A stretch of 31,755 nucleotides of DNA from an uncultured Sphingomonas sp. (GCA_946482655.1 CAMLSA010000028.1:1-31755), one strand, 5' to 3'; counted from the first letter of the stretch, positions 7,187 to 15,946 are shown. Notes: a model not told the origin generated them from the sequence alone. Numbers and translations: made by a program.

Positions 7187-7522
7187 TCAGCCGTCGTCCG
7201 AATCGAGATCGTCGACGATGTCGAAGATCAGCTGGTAGCGGCTGATCTCCAGAATCTCCCTGATCGCGGGCGTCGGCCGGGCAAGAACGATCTTCACATT
7301 GGTGGTGATCGCTTCCTTCCGCGCAATCGTCAACGCCATCAGCGAGCTCGCGGAAATATGCTCCACCCCCGCCATATCCACCACGAAATCGCCGTCGGCC
7401 GCCGCGGCCTGTGCCACGCCGTCGCGCAGATGATCGAGGAAAGCCTCGCGCGCGTCGTCGTCGATGTCGCCCGCCGGTCTTCCTATCGGTCCTCGCGTCG
7501 ATGAGGACGCCGCCCACTGCAT
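7187..7522 (-). CDS. STAS-domain protein (anti-anti-sigma-like)
   Basis: The protein has 111 residues from an ATG preceded by GGAGG six bases upstream. Residues about 20-105 fit a STAS domain: AREAFLDHLRDGV, then FVVDMAGVEHISASSLMALTIA, then KIVLARPTPAIREILEISRY. STAS proteins of this type bind anti-sigma kinases. At the usual phospho-serine position (DSxG in SpoIIAA, SSAG in many homologues) the sequence reads S-A-S-S, so the acceptor aligns with A58. The first beta strand is weak in this frame; another frame just upstream encodes GGVLIDAR, so a frameshift near 7470-7500 is possible. It leads the MBL gene in an operon. Confidence 0.75.
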   Translation of the reverse strand: MQWAASSSTRGPIGRPAGDIDDDAREAFLDHLRDGVAQAAAADGDFVVDMAGVEHISASSLMALTIARKEAITTNVKIVLARPTPAIREILEISRYQLIFDIVDDLDSDDG

Positions 7523-7590
7523 CGAAGCCCTCCCCCGCTCCGCCAAACGGCAAGCTTAGGGCCAGTTGTTATTCGCTGCAACGGCGCTGA

Positions 7591-8220
7591 TTACGAGGTT
7601 GTCAGCAGGCGTCTGACCTGTGGCGATATGCCCCGGACGATCACCGCGACCCCGCGTTCGTTGGGATGGATCGCGTCGCCGATGTGCAGCGAACGATCGC
7701 CGACTATCCCCGCAAGGAAGAAGGGATAGAGCGCGACGCGGTGCTTCTTGGCGAGCCGCGAATAGATCGGATCGAACCGCCGGGCGTAGTCGGGGCCCAG
7801 ATTGGGCGCCGTGACCATGCCGGCCAGCAGCACCTTGATCCGGCGTTTGCCAAGCTCGGTCAGGATGGCATCGAGATTGGCTTCGGCCCGCCGCGGATCG
7901 AGCCCGCGCAGCATATCGTTGGCGCCGAGCTCGACGATGACGAGATCGGGCTTGGCCTGGAGCGCGGCGAGCACCCAGGCGAGCCGGGCGCGCCCCTGCG
8001 CGGTGGTGTCGCCCGAGACCCCGGCATTGTGCACGCGTGCCGCGACCCCCTGCCGCCGCAGCGCGGCTTCGAGCTGGGGCGCGAAGCCTTTTCCGGGCGA
8101 CAGCCGATATCCCGCCGTCAGGCTGTCGCCGAACGCCAGGACCAGCTTGTCGGCGGCCTGGGCGGGAAGCGGAGATGCGAGCAGGGCAAGGAAGACAAGG
8201 AGCGGGCGAAGAAGCTTCAT
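7591..8220 (-). CDS. SGNH/GDSL arylesterase-thioesterase (TesA-like)
   Basis: The protein has 209 residues. The N-terminal 22 residues (MKLLRPLLVFLALLASPLPA) are a signal peptide, so the enzyme is periplasmic. The four SGNH blocks are present: GDSL with S33, G70 in GVSGDTT, N101 in GAND, and the D182/H185 pair in DAIHPN. This matches TesA-type lysophospholipase/thioesterase/arylesterases of about 190-210 residues. Substrate is not decided by sequence. A clear Shine-Dalgarno is lacking. It stands alone, 70 bases after the M23 gene in the same direction. Confidence 0.92.
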   Translation of the reverse strand: MKLLRPLLVFLALLASPLPAQAADKLVLAFGDSLTAGYRLSPGKGFAPQLEAALRRQGVAARVHNAGVSGDTTAQGRARLAWVLAALQAKPDLVIVELGANDMLRGLDPRRAEANLDAILTELGKRRIKVLLAGMVTAPNLGPDYARRFDPIYSRLAKKHRVALYPFFLAGIVGDRSLHIGDAIHPNERGVAVIVRGISPQVRRLLTTS

Positions 8221-8263
8221 GTTCGGGATATTGGCATGATGGATGGGGATGTCACCCCTTGAT

Positions 8264-8286
8264 CCCCTCCCTCCTGCCCGGAGGGG
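8264..8286 (-). terminator. Hairpin downstream of the M23 gene
   Basis: CCCCTCC (8264-8270) pairs with GGAGGGG (8280-8286), just after the M23 peptidase stop. No U tract follows on the minus strand, so termination is only likely, and it may instead be one of the short G/C palindromes that are frequent in such genomes. Confidence 0.45.
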
Positions 8287-8289
8287 AGC

Positions 8290-8874
8290 TTATCTGCCCC
8301 CCCTCAGCAGCGGATAGGGGTTGATCGGGCGGCCCTGGTACCAGGCTTCGCCGGGCGCCATCGCGTTGATCGCATAATGGAGGTGCGGCCCGTCGGGGCT
8401 GGCGTCGCCGGTCGAGCCCACCGTTCCGATCACCTGGCCGCGGCGCACCTTCCGGCCCTCCGCTAGGCCGGGCGCATAGCTGTCGAGATGCGCGTAATAG
8501 TCGATCCACTGCCCGCCGTCGCGCCGGACATAGATGGTGCGGCCGCCGCGCTCGCTGTCGAACAATTTCTCGACGGTGCCCGCCGCCGCCGCGATCACCG
8601 GCGTACCGCGCGGCGCCATGATGTCGATCGCGTCATGGACGCGTCCCTCGCCGCGCGCATCGTCATAGGTATCGGCAAGCTGCTCGGCGCGGATGCCCGC
8701 CACCGGGATGACGAGCGGCCCGGAAGGCGCGGAAGGGACCGTCCGGACCGGGGTCGTCGCCACCTTGGGCGCCCGGGGAGACGGCGAGTCCCGCCCCGGC
8801 AGGTTGAGGATGATGATCCAGGCCAGATAGCCGATCGCCGCCAGCAGCAGAAGCGTCGCGATCTTGCGGATCAT
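8290..8874 (-). CDS. M23 (LytM) peptidoglycan endopeptidase
   Basis: The protein has 194 residues with one N-terminal TM or signal anchor (about 5-24), a proline-rich linker (29-55) and a LytM domain. The zinc ligands are H80 and D84 in HDAIDIMAPRGTP and H166 in GPHLHY; catalytic H129 is in YYAHLDSY. All required residues are present, so it is likely an active cell-wall endopeptidase facing the periplasm. It starts ten bases after the L,D-transpeptidase stop, so the two form a cell-wall operon. Confidence 0.93.
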   Translation of the reverse strand: MIRKIATLLLLAAIGYLAWIIILNLPGRDSPSPRAPKVATTPVRTVPSAPSGPLVIPVAGIRAEQLADTYDDARGEGRVHDAIDIMAPRGTPVIAAAAGTVEKLFDSERGGRTIYVRRDGGQWIDYYAHLDSYAPGLAEGRKVRRGQVIGTVGSTGDASPDGPHLHYAINAMAPGEAWYQGRPINPYPLLRGGR

Positions 8875-8884
8875 TCCGGTCTCC

Positions 8885-9865
8885 TCATTCCTGGAATATC
8901 GCCGGCGTCCCCGGCTTCACCATCATCGCGAGCCGCGCCGCGTCCCAATTGGTCAGGCGGATGCAGCCGTGGCTTTCGGTCCGGCCGATCTTTTCCGGAT
9001 CGGGTGTGCCGTGGATGCCGTAATGCTTCTTGTCGAGATCGACCCAGACGACACCCACCGGCCCGTTCGGTCCCGGCGGCAAGGTCGTCTTCCTGTCCCT
9101 GGCGTCGGCATCCCAGAACAGGTCGGGATTATAGTGGAACGGCGGGTTGTAGGCGCTTCCCTGGATCTTCCAGTTGCCGATCGGCAGCGGATCATGGCCG
9201 CTCCCCATCGTCGCCGGGAACTGCGCGACGAGCTTGCCCGCGCCGTCGAGGACGCGCAGCACGCCGTCCGACTTGTCGACGACGATCCTGGCGGCCTGCG
9301 GCTGATCCGAGCCGACATTGAGCGTCCACAGCGTCTTGCGCCAGCCCGGATCGATGCTGTCGGCGAAGTCCTGCCTGGGTGGAATGACGTTCGGAACCTT
9401 GATCACGACACCGGGCGCGACCTTCGTCCGCGGGCTGTTGAGCGCGACCAGCGTCGCCTCGGTAGTGTGATAGCGCTCGGCGAGCTTCTCCATCGCGTCC
9501 GAATAGCCCAGCGATCTCATCTTCGCCTGTTCGGCCTCCCTCCCGGGGATCGGACCGACGAACGGCCCTTCGAGGATCGCGTCGGTGAGCTTGACGTCGA
9601 TCACCGTCGGCATCCCGCGATGGACGTCGAACGTCTTGACCGTCGCGTCGTCGAGCAGGCCGGTGACGGGGAGGCCCTTCGCTTCCTGATAGCCTCTCAG
9701 CGCCTTGGCGAAGCTCGCCCCCCCGGCGCCGTCGATCACTCCGGGGCCGAAACCCAGCCGATCGAGCAGCACCTGCGCGCCGAGGATGCGTGGGTCCGGC
9801 GCGGCGGCGGCCATGGCGGGGAACAGCATGGCGGCAACGATGATCGTCTTGAAGCTGCGCAACAT
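8885..9865 (-). CDS. L,D-transpeptidase (YkuD) with peptidoglycan-binding domain
   Basis: The protein has 326 residues and a signal peptide (MLRSFKTIIVAAMLFPAMAA). Residues about 28-90 resemble a peptidoglycan-binding domain (VLLDRLGFGPGVIDG...KALRGYQEAKGL). The region 110-165 contains a LysM-like segment (LAERYHTTEATLVALN). The YkuD catalytic domain is C-terminal: YGIHGTPDP and SHGCIRLTNWD, with nucleophile C301. It likely makes 3-3 crosslinks or attaches proteins to the wall. It is first in an operon with the M23 peptidase, so synthesis and cleavage of crosslinks are made together. Confidence 0.95.
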   Translation of the reverse strand: MLRSFKTIIVAAMLFPAMAAAAPDPRILGAQVLLDRLGFGPGVIDGAGGASFAKALRGYQEAKGLPVTGLLDDATVKTFDVHRGMPTVIDVKLTDAILEGPFVGPIPGREAEQAKMRSLGYSDAMEKLAERYHTTEATLVALNSPRTKVAPGVVIKVPNVIPPRQDFADSIDPGWRKTLWTLNVGSDQPQAARIVVDKSDGVLRVLDGAGKLVAQFPATMGSGHDPLPIGNWKIQGSAYNPPFHYNPDLFWDADARDRKTTLPPGPNGPVGVVWVDLDKKHYGIHGTPDPEKIGRTESHGCIRLTNWDAARLAMMVKPGTPAIFQE

Positions 9866-9920
9866 CGGCCCCTCTCGTTCGTGACGAAGGGAGAACGTCC
9901 GCAGGCGAAATTATTTCCTT

Positions 9921-9953
9921 CTTACGCCTTGCCCCCTTGGGGAGAGGGGTAAG
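9921..9953 (-). terminator. prfC downstream hairpin
   Basis: CTTAC (9921-9925) pairs with GTAAG (9949-9953), with a second CCCC/GGGG pairing inside. It starts at the base next to the prfC stop. The tract after it on the minus strand is A/G-rich, not U-rich, so terminator activity is uncertain. Confidence 0.4.
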
Positions 9954-11537
9954 TCAGCGCCGGTCCCTGGTCGCCGAGAAGCGCAGGTTCGGGAACTTGC
10001 CCTGGACGTAGTTCAGCTCCCACTGGTCCTTGGCCAGGAACACCGGCGCGCCGTCGCGGTCCTCGGCCATCGCCGAACGGTGCAGTCCCTTGAACTCCTC
10101 GAGCGTCCTGTCGTCGTCGGCGGCGATCCAGCGCGCGGTGTCCCAGGGCGACGGCTCGAACCCGGCGGCCACCTTATATTCGGCCTCGAGCCGCGAGATC
10201 ATCACCTCGAGCTGGAGCTGGCCGACCACGCCCACGATCCATTGCGATCCGATCGACGGATGGAAGACCTGCATGATCCCCTCCTCGGCCATGTCGTTGA
10301 GCGCATTGCGGAGCTGCTTGGTCTTGGTCGGATCGGCGAGCTTCACCCTGCGCAGGATCTCGGGCGCGAAATTGGGCAGCCCCGTGAAGCGGATCATCTC
10401 GCCCTCGGTCAGCGTATCGCCGACCCGCAGCGTGCCGTGATTGGGGATGCCGATGATGTCGCCGGGGAAAGCCTCCTCGGCCAGCTCGCGATTCTGCGCG
10501 AAGAACAGGATCGGGCTGTGCACCGCGATCGTTTTGCCGGTGCCCACCTGGCTGAGCTTCATGCCCCGGCGGAACTTGCCCGAGCAGAGCCGCATGAAGG
10601 CGACCCGGTCGCGATGCTGGGGGTTCATGTTCGCCTGCACCTTGAAGATGAAGCCCGCGACACTGGGCTCGCCAGGATCGACGTCGCGCGGCTCGCCCGG
10701 CTGCGGGCGCGGCGAAGGCGCGAAATCGCCGAGCGCGTCGATCAGCTGCTCGACGCCGAAATCCTTGAGCGCCGATCCGAAATAGACCGGCGTGAGGTCG
10801 CCGTTGAGATAGGCCGTCCGGTCGAACGGCGCATAGCCGATCCCGGCCAGCTCGGCCTCCTCGCGCAGCAGCGCCAGCCCCTCGGCCGAGAGGATGCCGT
10901 CGAGCTGCGAATCGCCGATTCCGGCGATCGAGACCGCGTCGCCCTCATAGGCGCCGGTCGCATCGGCGGCCGGGCGGTATAGCCGGTCGCGCGCGAGATC
11001 ATATATGCCCTCGAAGGTGCCGCCCATTCCGACCGGCCAGCTCATCGGCGCGACATCGAGCGCGAGCGCATCGGCAATCTCGTCGAGCAGCTCGAACGCC
11101 GGGCGGCCCTCGCGGTCGACCTTGTTGACGAAAGTGATGATCGGCACCGAGCGGAGCCGGCACACCTCGAACAGCTTGCGGGTCTGCGGCTCGATGCCCT
11201 TGGCCGCGTCGATCACCATCACCGCCGAGTCCACCGCGGTCAGCGTGCGATAGGTGTCCTCGGAGAAATCCTCGTGGCCCGGAGTGTCGAGCAGGTTGAA
11301 GGTGATGCCGCCGCGCTCGAACGTCATCACCGAGGAGGTGACCGAGATGCCGCGCTGCTGCTCGATCTTCATCCAGTCCGAGCGCGCCCGCCGCGTCTGC
11401 CCGCGCGCCTTGACCTCCCCGGCGAGATGGATCGCACCGCCGAAATAGAGCAGCTTTTCGGTCAGGGTGGTCTTGCCGGCGTCCGGATGCGAGATGATCG
11501 CGAAGGTGCGGCGGTCGGGGCGGTTCGGCTTGCTCAT
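9954..11537 (-). CDS. prfC: Peptide chain release factor 3
   Basis: RF3 is the GTPase that removes RF1/RF2 from the ribosome after peptide release. It has 527 residues, the usual length. G1 is SHPDAGKT (16-23), G3 is DTPGHEDF (84-91) and G4 is NKVD (138-141). The C-terminal RF3-specific region contains AEDRDGAPVFLAKDQWELNY and KFPNLRF, which distinguish it from EF-G and TypA. It is divergent from the flavoprotein gene, with starts only 30 bases apart, so the promoters must overlap or lie inside coding sequence. Confidence 0.97.
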   Translation of the reverse strand: MSKPNRPDRRTFAIISHPDAGKTTLTEKLLYFGGAIHLAGEVKARGQTRRARSDWMKIEQQRGISVTSSVMTFERGGITFNLLDTPGHEDFSEDTYRTLTAVDSAVMVIDAAKGIEPQTRKLFEVCRLRSVPIITFVNKVDREGRPAFELLDEIADALALDVAPMSWPVGMGGTFEGIYDLARDRLYRPAADATGAYEGDAVSIAGIGDSQLDGILSAEGLALLREEAELAGIGYAPFDRTAYLNGDLTPVYFGSALKDFGVEQLIDALGDFAPSPRPQPGEPRDVDPGEPSVAGFIFKVQANMNPQHRDRVAFMRLCSGKFRRGMKLSQVGTGKTIAVHSPILFFAQNRELAEEAFPGDIIGIPNHGTLRVGDTLTEGEMIRFTGLPNFAPEILRRVKLADPTKTKQLRNALNDMAEEGIMQVFHPSIGSQWIVGVVGQLQLEVMISRLEAEYKVAAGFEPSPWDTARWIAADDDRTLEEFKGLHRSAMAEDRDGAPVFLAKDQWELNYVQGKFPNLRFSATRDRR

Positions 11538-11567
11538 GATGGCGGCGGCGCTTAGCAGCGATGCTCC

Positions 11568-12755
11568 ATGTCGTCACCCTTTCCCTATGACGTCGTCATC
11601 CTCGGCGCCGGCGCGGCGGGGATGATGTGCGCGCTCACCGCCGGGCAACGCGGGCGCAGGGTGCTGCTGCTCGACCATCTCGACCGGGCGGGGGCGAAGA
11701 TCCTGATCTCGGGCGGGGGGCGGTGCAATTTCACCAACATCGAAGGCGGCCAGGCCGAACGCTTCTTGTCGGCCAATCCGCATTTCGCGAAATCGGCGCT
11801 CGGCCGCTACACCCCCGCGGACTTCATCGCGCTGGTCGAAGCCCATGGCATCGCGTGGCACGAGAAGACTCTCGGCCAGCTGTTCTGCGACGGATCGGCA
11901 AAGCAGATCGTCGCGATGCTCGACGAGGAATGCGCCAAGGGCGGCGTCGAGACCCGGCTGCTGACCCGCGTCACCGCGATCTCGAAACCCGCTGACCGCT
12001 TCCGGATCGAGACGCCGACCGCCACGCACGAAGCCTCCTCGCTCGTGATCGCCACCGGCGGCCCATCGATACCCAGGATGGGCGCGACCGGCTTTGCTTA
12101 CGACGTCGCGCGGCAGTTCGGCCTCAAGGTCGTCGAGCCGCGTCCGGCGCTTGTGCCGCTGACGCTCGGCCCCCAGGACCGGCTGTTCGAGAGCCTGTCG
12201 GGGGTGTCGCTCGACGTGATCGCCAGCCTTGGCCAGGCGCGCTTCCGCGAGGCGGCCCTGTTCACCCATCGCGGATTATCCGGCCCGGCGATCCTCCAGA
12301 TCAGCAGCTATTGGCGGCATGGCGACAGCCTCTCGCTCGATCTGCTCCCCGGCACCGACGCCCGCGCGCTGCTGACCGACGCCAAGCGTGCCCGCCCCAA
12401 TGCCGAGCCGCGCACGATCCTGCGCGAGCGCTTTCCCGATCGTCTCGCCGACGTCCTCGGGGACCGGCTCGGCCTGTCGGGTCCGCTGATCGGCCACAAG
12501 GATGCGGCGCTGGCGGCAGCGGGCGCGCGACTGAACGGCTGGAGCTTCACACCCAGCGGGTCCGAAGGATTCGCCAAGGCGGAGGTCACCATCGGCGGTG
12601 TCGCGACCGACGGGCTGGACCAGCGCAGCTTGATGGCCAAGCGTGTGCCGGGCCTGTACTTCATCGGCGAGGGAGTCGATGTGACCGGCTGGCTCGGCGG
12701 CTATAATTTCCAATGGGCGTGGGCGAGCGGAAAGGCGGCCGGCGAGGTTGTCTGA
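11568..12755 (+). CDS. HI0933-family FAD/NAD(P)-dependent oxidoreductase (YhiN-like)
   Basis: The protein has 395 residues. The N-terminal Rossmann FAD site is GAGAAG (13-18), followed by the family hallmark ILISGGGRCNFTNI. A second FAD contact is ATGGPSIPRMGATGFAYDVA, and the C-terminal signature is GLYFIGEGVDVTGWLGGYNFQWAWASG. This is the BaiN/YhiN family of flavoproteins, whose cellular role is uncertain; sometimes annotated as aminoacetone oxidase family. It ends in a tail-to-tail overlap of 55 bases with the acyltransferase gene. Confidence 0.93.
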   Translation: MSSPFPYDVVILGAGAAGMMCALTAGQRGRRVLLLDHLDRAGAKILISGGGRCNFTNIEGGQAERFLSANPHFAKSALGRYTPADFIALVEAHGIAWHEKTLGQLFCDGSAKQIVAMLDEECAKGGVETRLLTRVTAISKPADRFRIETPTATHEASSLVIATGGPSIPRMGATGFAYDVARQFGLKVVEPRPALVPLTLGPQDRLFESLSGVSLDVIASLGQARFREAALFTHRGLSGPAILQISSYWRHGDSLSLDLLPGTDARALLTDAKRARPNAEPRTILRERFPDRLADVLGDRLGLSGPLIGHKDAALAAAGARLNGWSFTPSGSEGFAKAEVTIGGVATDGLDQRSLMAKRVPGLYFIGEGVDVTGWLGGYNFQWAWASGKAAGEVV

Positions 12756-13870
12756 ACCTCGTCCAGGCGGCCACCGCTCAGCAGCTTCGCCGTCTTCGGC
12801 GCGAACGACCCGACGACGCGGGCGAAAGCCATCGCGAAGCCAAGAGCCAGCAAGGGCTGGAGCAGGAAGAAAAGCGGCCACCCGGCACTTCCCATCGGTC
12901 CCGAGAACGACCCGATCACCGGCGCGATCAGCCACATGAAGACCGAATGGCTGCAGAACAGGACGAAGGCATAGCGCTCGAAGGCGAGCAGCCGGCCGGC
13001 CGCGCCGCTCCGCGCCAGCGCCATGGCGCCGCGCCAGACGAGCAGCCCGGCGCTCGCCCGCATCAGCAGATCGATACCGTTGACCAACATGACGGGGTCG
13101 CCCGAATTCGCCTCCAGCCGGATCGAAAGCCAGATCTTGAACGGCAGGATCGCGAGAAAGGGCAGCGCGACGAGCCTGGGCGGCAGATCGCCGAACCGCA
13201 CCGCAAGACCATGCCGCCGAACCAGGATACCCAGGATGAAAAAGAGCAGGATGGCGGGACGGAGGAGCAGATGGAGCTGCCAGCCGGCGATTGCCCAGAT
13301 CGCGGTCGCGCTGCCGATCAGCGCCAGGCCGCCGGTGCGCAGCCGGACGAGCAGGGGTGCCGCGAGCATGCAGAGGAAGAGGTCGCGCAGGAAGGCGGTC
13401 TGGACATTGATGTCGCCGGCGCGACTCAGGTTCAGCAGGTTGTCGGCGAACCAGGCCGCTCCCCCCGGCAGCGGCACATCGGGCACACCCCACCATCCCG
13501 CTCCCGCGACGAGAAGCACCGCCAGTGCGTTCCACAGCAGCATCGGCAGCAATACGGTCCGCACTTTTCCGGCGATGAAGCGGCCCGGTCCGCGCTTAGC
13601 CAGCGAACCCGCCATCAGCCAGCCCGAAACGACGCTGAGCAGCGGCACGGCGCCGCGGCCGAACAGCTCGACCACCGACCAGCGCAGCATATCCTGCCGC
13701 GAACCTGCCTGCGTCGCCATCACGTCGCCGCCGACGCCGGTCCAGGCGTGGACATAGACGATGCCGAGGATACAGATCAGCCGCGCCATGCCGATCGCGC
13801 GCGAGACTTGGAGCAGCGACGGATCGGTTGAACGGCGCGCGGGCGCATCGGACGGGAGGACGCTGCTCAT
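12701..13870 (-). CDS. Membrane acyltransferase, family 3
   Basis: The protein has 389 residues from ATG 13870 (MSSVLPSDAPARRS). It is a polytopic membrane protein of about ten helices with the acyltransferase_3 pattern: ARLICILGIVYVHAW near the start (with the conserved His in the first helix) and SVVSGWLMAGS. Members O-acetylate sugars, polysaccharides or lipids. A longer frame to 13987 exists but adds a polar Arg-rich piece; neither start has a strong Shine-Dalgarno. Its last 18 codons are antisense to the end of the flavoprotein gene. Confidence 0.85.
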   Translation of the reverse strand: MSSVLPSDAPARRSTDPSLLQVSRAIGMARLICILGIVYVHAWTGVGGDVMATQAGSRQDMLRWSVVELFGRGAVPLLSVVSGWLMAGSLAKRGPGRFIAGKVRTVLLPMLLWNALAVLLVAGAGWWGVPDVPLPGGAAWFADNLLNLSRAGDINVQTAFLRDLFLCMLAAPLLVRLRTGGLALIGSATAIWAIAGWQLHLLLRPAILLFFILGILVRRHGLAVRFGDLPPRLVALPFLAILPFKIWLSIRLEANSGDPVMLVNGIDLLMRASAGLLVWRGAMALARSGAAGRLLAFERYAFVLFCSHSVFMWLIAPVIGSFSGPMGSAGWPLFFLLQPLLALGFAMAFARVVGSFAPKTAKLLSGGRLDEVQTTSPAAFPLAHAHWKL

Positions 13871-13954
13871 TTCGGCGGCGATGGATTTGCCTGGATGAAC
13901 CCAGCCTGCACGAGCCGACGAGCCGCCCCGCAAATGCCATGGGTTTACCCGCAC

Positions 13955-13983
13955 TGGCAATTTCCGCCGCCCGGCTCTATAAG
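13955..13983 (+). promoter_or_regulatory. Sigma70-type promoter for the helicase gene
   Basis: TGGCAA (13955-13960) is separated by 17 bases from TATAAG (13978-13983). The predicted start lies about 50 bases before the helicase ATG. Both hexamers depart from consensus by two or three bases. Confidence 0.45.
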
Positions 13984-14039
13984 ACATCCCACCACCGCCG
14001 CGCGCAGAGAGGCGCCGGCCATTTGCAATCGGATATTAG

Positions 14040-15812
14040 ATGCCCTTTTCTTCCCTGCCGCGGCCGGTCGCCGAGGCAATCGCCGAGCGTGGCTACACCA
14101 CGCCCACCCCCGTCCAGGCGCAGGTGATCGCCGCCGAAGCGCATGACCGCGACCTGCTCGTCTCCGCGCAGACCGGTTCGGGCAAGACAGTCGCCTATGG
14201 CCTCGCCATCGCCGACACCCTGCTCCGGGGCGCCGAGACGCTGCCCCGTCCGGGCGAGCCGCTCGCGCTGATCATCGCGCCAACCCGCGAGCTCGCGCTC
14301 CAGGTCCAGCGCGAGCTGCAATGGCTCTACGCCAAGCTCGGCGCGAGGGTCGCGAGCTGCGTCGGCGGCATGAACGTCCGCGTCGAGCAGCGCGCGCTGT
14401 CCTATGGCTGCCACATCGTCGTCGGCACGCCGGGCCGTCTCAAGGACCATCTCGAGCGGGGAACGCTCCAGCCGGGATCGCTACGCGCGGTGATCCTCGA
14501 CGAGGCCGACGAGATGCTCGATCTGGGCTTCCGCGAAGATCTCGAGGAGATCCTCGACCTTACGCCGCCCGAGCGCCGCACATTGCTCTTCTCCGCGACG
14601 ATGCCCAAGCCCATCGCGCTGCTCGCCAAGCGCTACCAGCGCGATGCGCTGCGTATCGAGACGACCAGCGCGCGGGAAAGCCATGCGGATATCGACTATC
14701 GCGCGATGGCGGTGGCTCCAGCCGACATCCAGCACGCCGTCGTCAACGTGCTGCGCTTCCATGAGGCCAAGGGCGCGCTCGTCTTCTGCGCGACCCGCGA
14801 AAACGTCCGCCGCCTCTCCGCGACGCTCACGGAGCGCGGCTTTTCGGCCGTCACCTTGTCGGGCGAGCTCAGCCAGAATGAGCGCAACCACGCGCTCCAG
14901 GCGCTGCGCGACCGCCGCGCCCGGATCTGCGTCGCGACCGACGTCGCGGCGCGCGGCATCGATCTTCCGGGCCTCGAGCTGGTCATCCACGCCGAGCTGC
15001 CGATCGACCCCGAGACGCTCCAGCACCGTTCGGGCCGTACCGGCCGCGCCGGACGCAAGGGCACCTGCGTGCTCATCACCCCCTATCAGCGCCGCCGCCA
15101 TGCCGAACGGCTGCTCCGTGCCGCCAATGTCAACGTCACCTGGGACAAGGTGCCCACGCCCGAGGACATCTATGCGAGAGATCAGGAACGGCTGCTCGAA
15201 AGTCTCTCGGTCGGCGAGGTTTCGGAGGAGGATCTGGAGGTCGCCCGGAAGCTGCTCGAAACTCGGACGCCCGAGGAGATCGCCGCGGCTTTCGTCCGAA
15301 CTCAGCGGCAGAGCCTTCCCGCGCCCGAGGAACTGATCGACGCCTCGCCGCCGCCGCAGGGCCAGCGCGAGCAGGCGACCCGCGAGCAGGGCCCGCGCCC
15401 CGGCTTCGAGGACACCGTCTGGTTCCGCATGAACGTCGGCCGCGGCGCCAATGCCGATCCCCGCTGGCTGCTGCCGCTGCTGTGCCGCCGCGGCCACATC
15501 ACCAAGCGCGACATAGGCGCGATCCGCATCTTCCAGACCGAGACCCGCTTCGAGATCCCCCGTGCGATCGCGGGCAAGTTCGTCGACGCGCTCAAGCGCA
15601 CCGCGGGCGAAGAGGACGGCGTCGTGATCGAGCCAGCAGGCGACGCGCCGACTCCGCCCCCGGGCCAGCTCCGCGATCGCCGCAGCCCGCCGCCGCGCGC
15701 CCAGCTTCGTCCGCGTGGCCCGGGTGCTCCGTCCCGTGGTCCGGGCGGTCCCGGCGGGCCGAAACGTTACGGCGCGAAACCGTTCGGCCGTGGCGGCGGC
15801 AAGAATCCGTAG
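14040..15812 (+). CDS. DEAD-box ATP-dependent RNA helicase with DbpA-type RNA-binding domain
   Basis: The protein has 590 residues. Motif I is AQTGSGKT (43-50), motif II DEAD (154-157), motif III SAT (185-187) and motif VI HRSGRTGR (329-336), with PTREL and TPGRL between them. Residues about 408-480 are variable. Residues about 465-535 (VWFRMNVGRGANADPRWLLP...IGAIRIFQTETRFEIP) match the DbpA/CsdA RNA-binding domain, and the tail is Gly/Pro/Arg rich. It belongs to the DeaD/CsdA-like group acting in ribosome assembly or cold RNA remodelling. No Shine-Dalgarno is clear at the ATG. Confidence 0.95.
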   Translation: MPFSSLPRPVAEAIAERGYTTPTPVQAQVIAAEAHDRDLLVSAQTGSGKTVAYGLAIADTLLRGAETLPRPGEPLALIIAPTRELALQVQRELQWLYAKLGARVASCVGGMNVRVEQRALSYGCHIVVGTPGRLKDHLERGTLQPGSLRAVILDEADEMLDLGFREDLEEILDLTPPERRTLLFSATMPKPIALLAKRYQRDALRIETTSARESHADIDYRAMAVAPADIQHAVVNVLRFHEAKGALVFCATRENVRRLSATLTERGFSAVTLSGELSQNERNHALQALRDRRARICVATDVAARGIDLPGLELVIHAELPIDPETLQHRSGRTGRAGRKGTCVLITPYQRRRHAERLLRAANVNVTWDKVPTPEDIYARDQERLLESLSVGEVSEEDLEVARKLLETRTPEEIAAAFVRTQRQSLPAPEELIDASPPPQGQREQATREQGPRPGFEDTVWFRMNVGRGANADPRWLLPLLCRRGHITKRDIGAIRIFQTETRFEIPRAIAGKFVDALKRTAGEEDGVVIEPAGDAPTPPPGQLRDRRSPPPRAQLRPRGPGAPSRGPGGPGGPKRYGAKPFGRGGGKNP

Positions 15813-15833
15813 TAGGAAGAGCCGTTCCGGCGA

Positions 15834-15888
15834 GGGCATGCGTTCCGCACGGCGAACGCATGCCCGTAATGAAGAGGCTTGCATTACG
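15834..15888 (+). terminator. Two tandem hairpins after the helicase gene
   Basis: GGGCATGCGTTC (15834-15845) pairs over 12 bp with GAACGCATGCCC (15854-15865). A second inverted repeat CGTAATG (15865-15871) / CATTACG (15882-15888) follows and shares one base with the first. The first is a strong stem, but no T-run follows. Together they probably separate helicase from Yip1 transcription. Confidence 0.6.
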
Positions 15889-15946
15889 GTAGTGAATTGA
15901 CCGATCATGCCGACGGGGGCGAACACCTTAACAGGGAAGGTGAGCC

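Noticed and set aside
8488..9321. Plus-strand 277-codon open frame
   Set aside because: Antisense to the M23 and L,D-transpeptidase genes, which have complete catalytic motifs; the product is Arg/Ser-rich and unlike a protein family.
14481..15926. Minus-strand 481-codon open frame
   Set aside because: Antisense to the DEAD-box helicase; typical shadow of a GC-rich gene.
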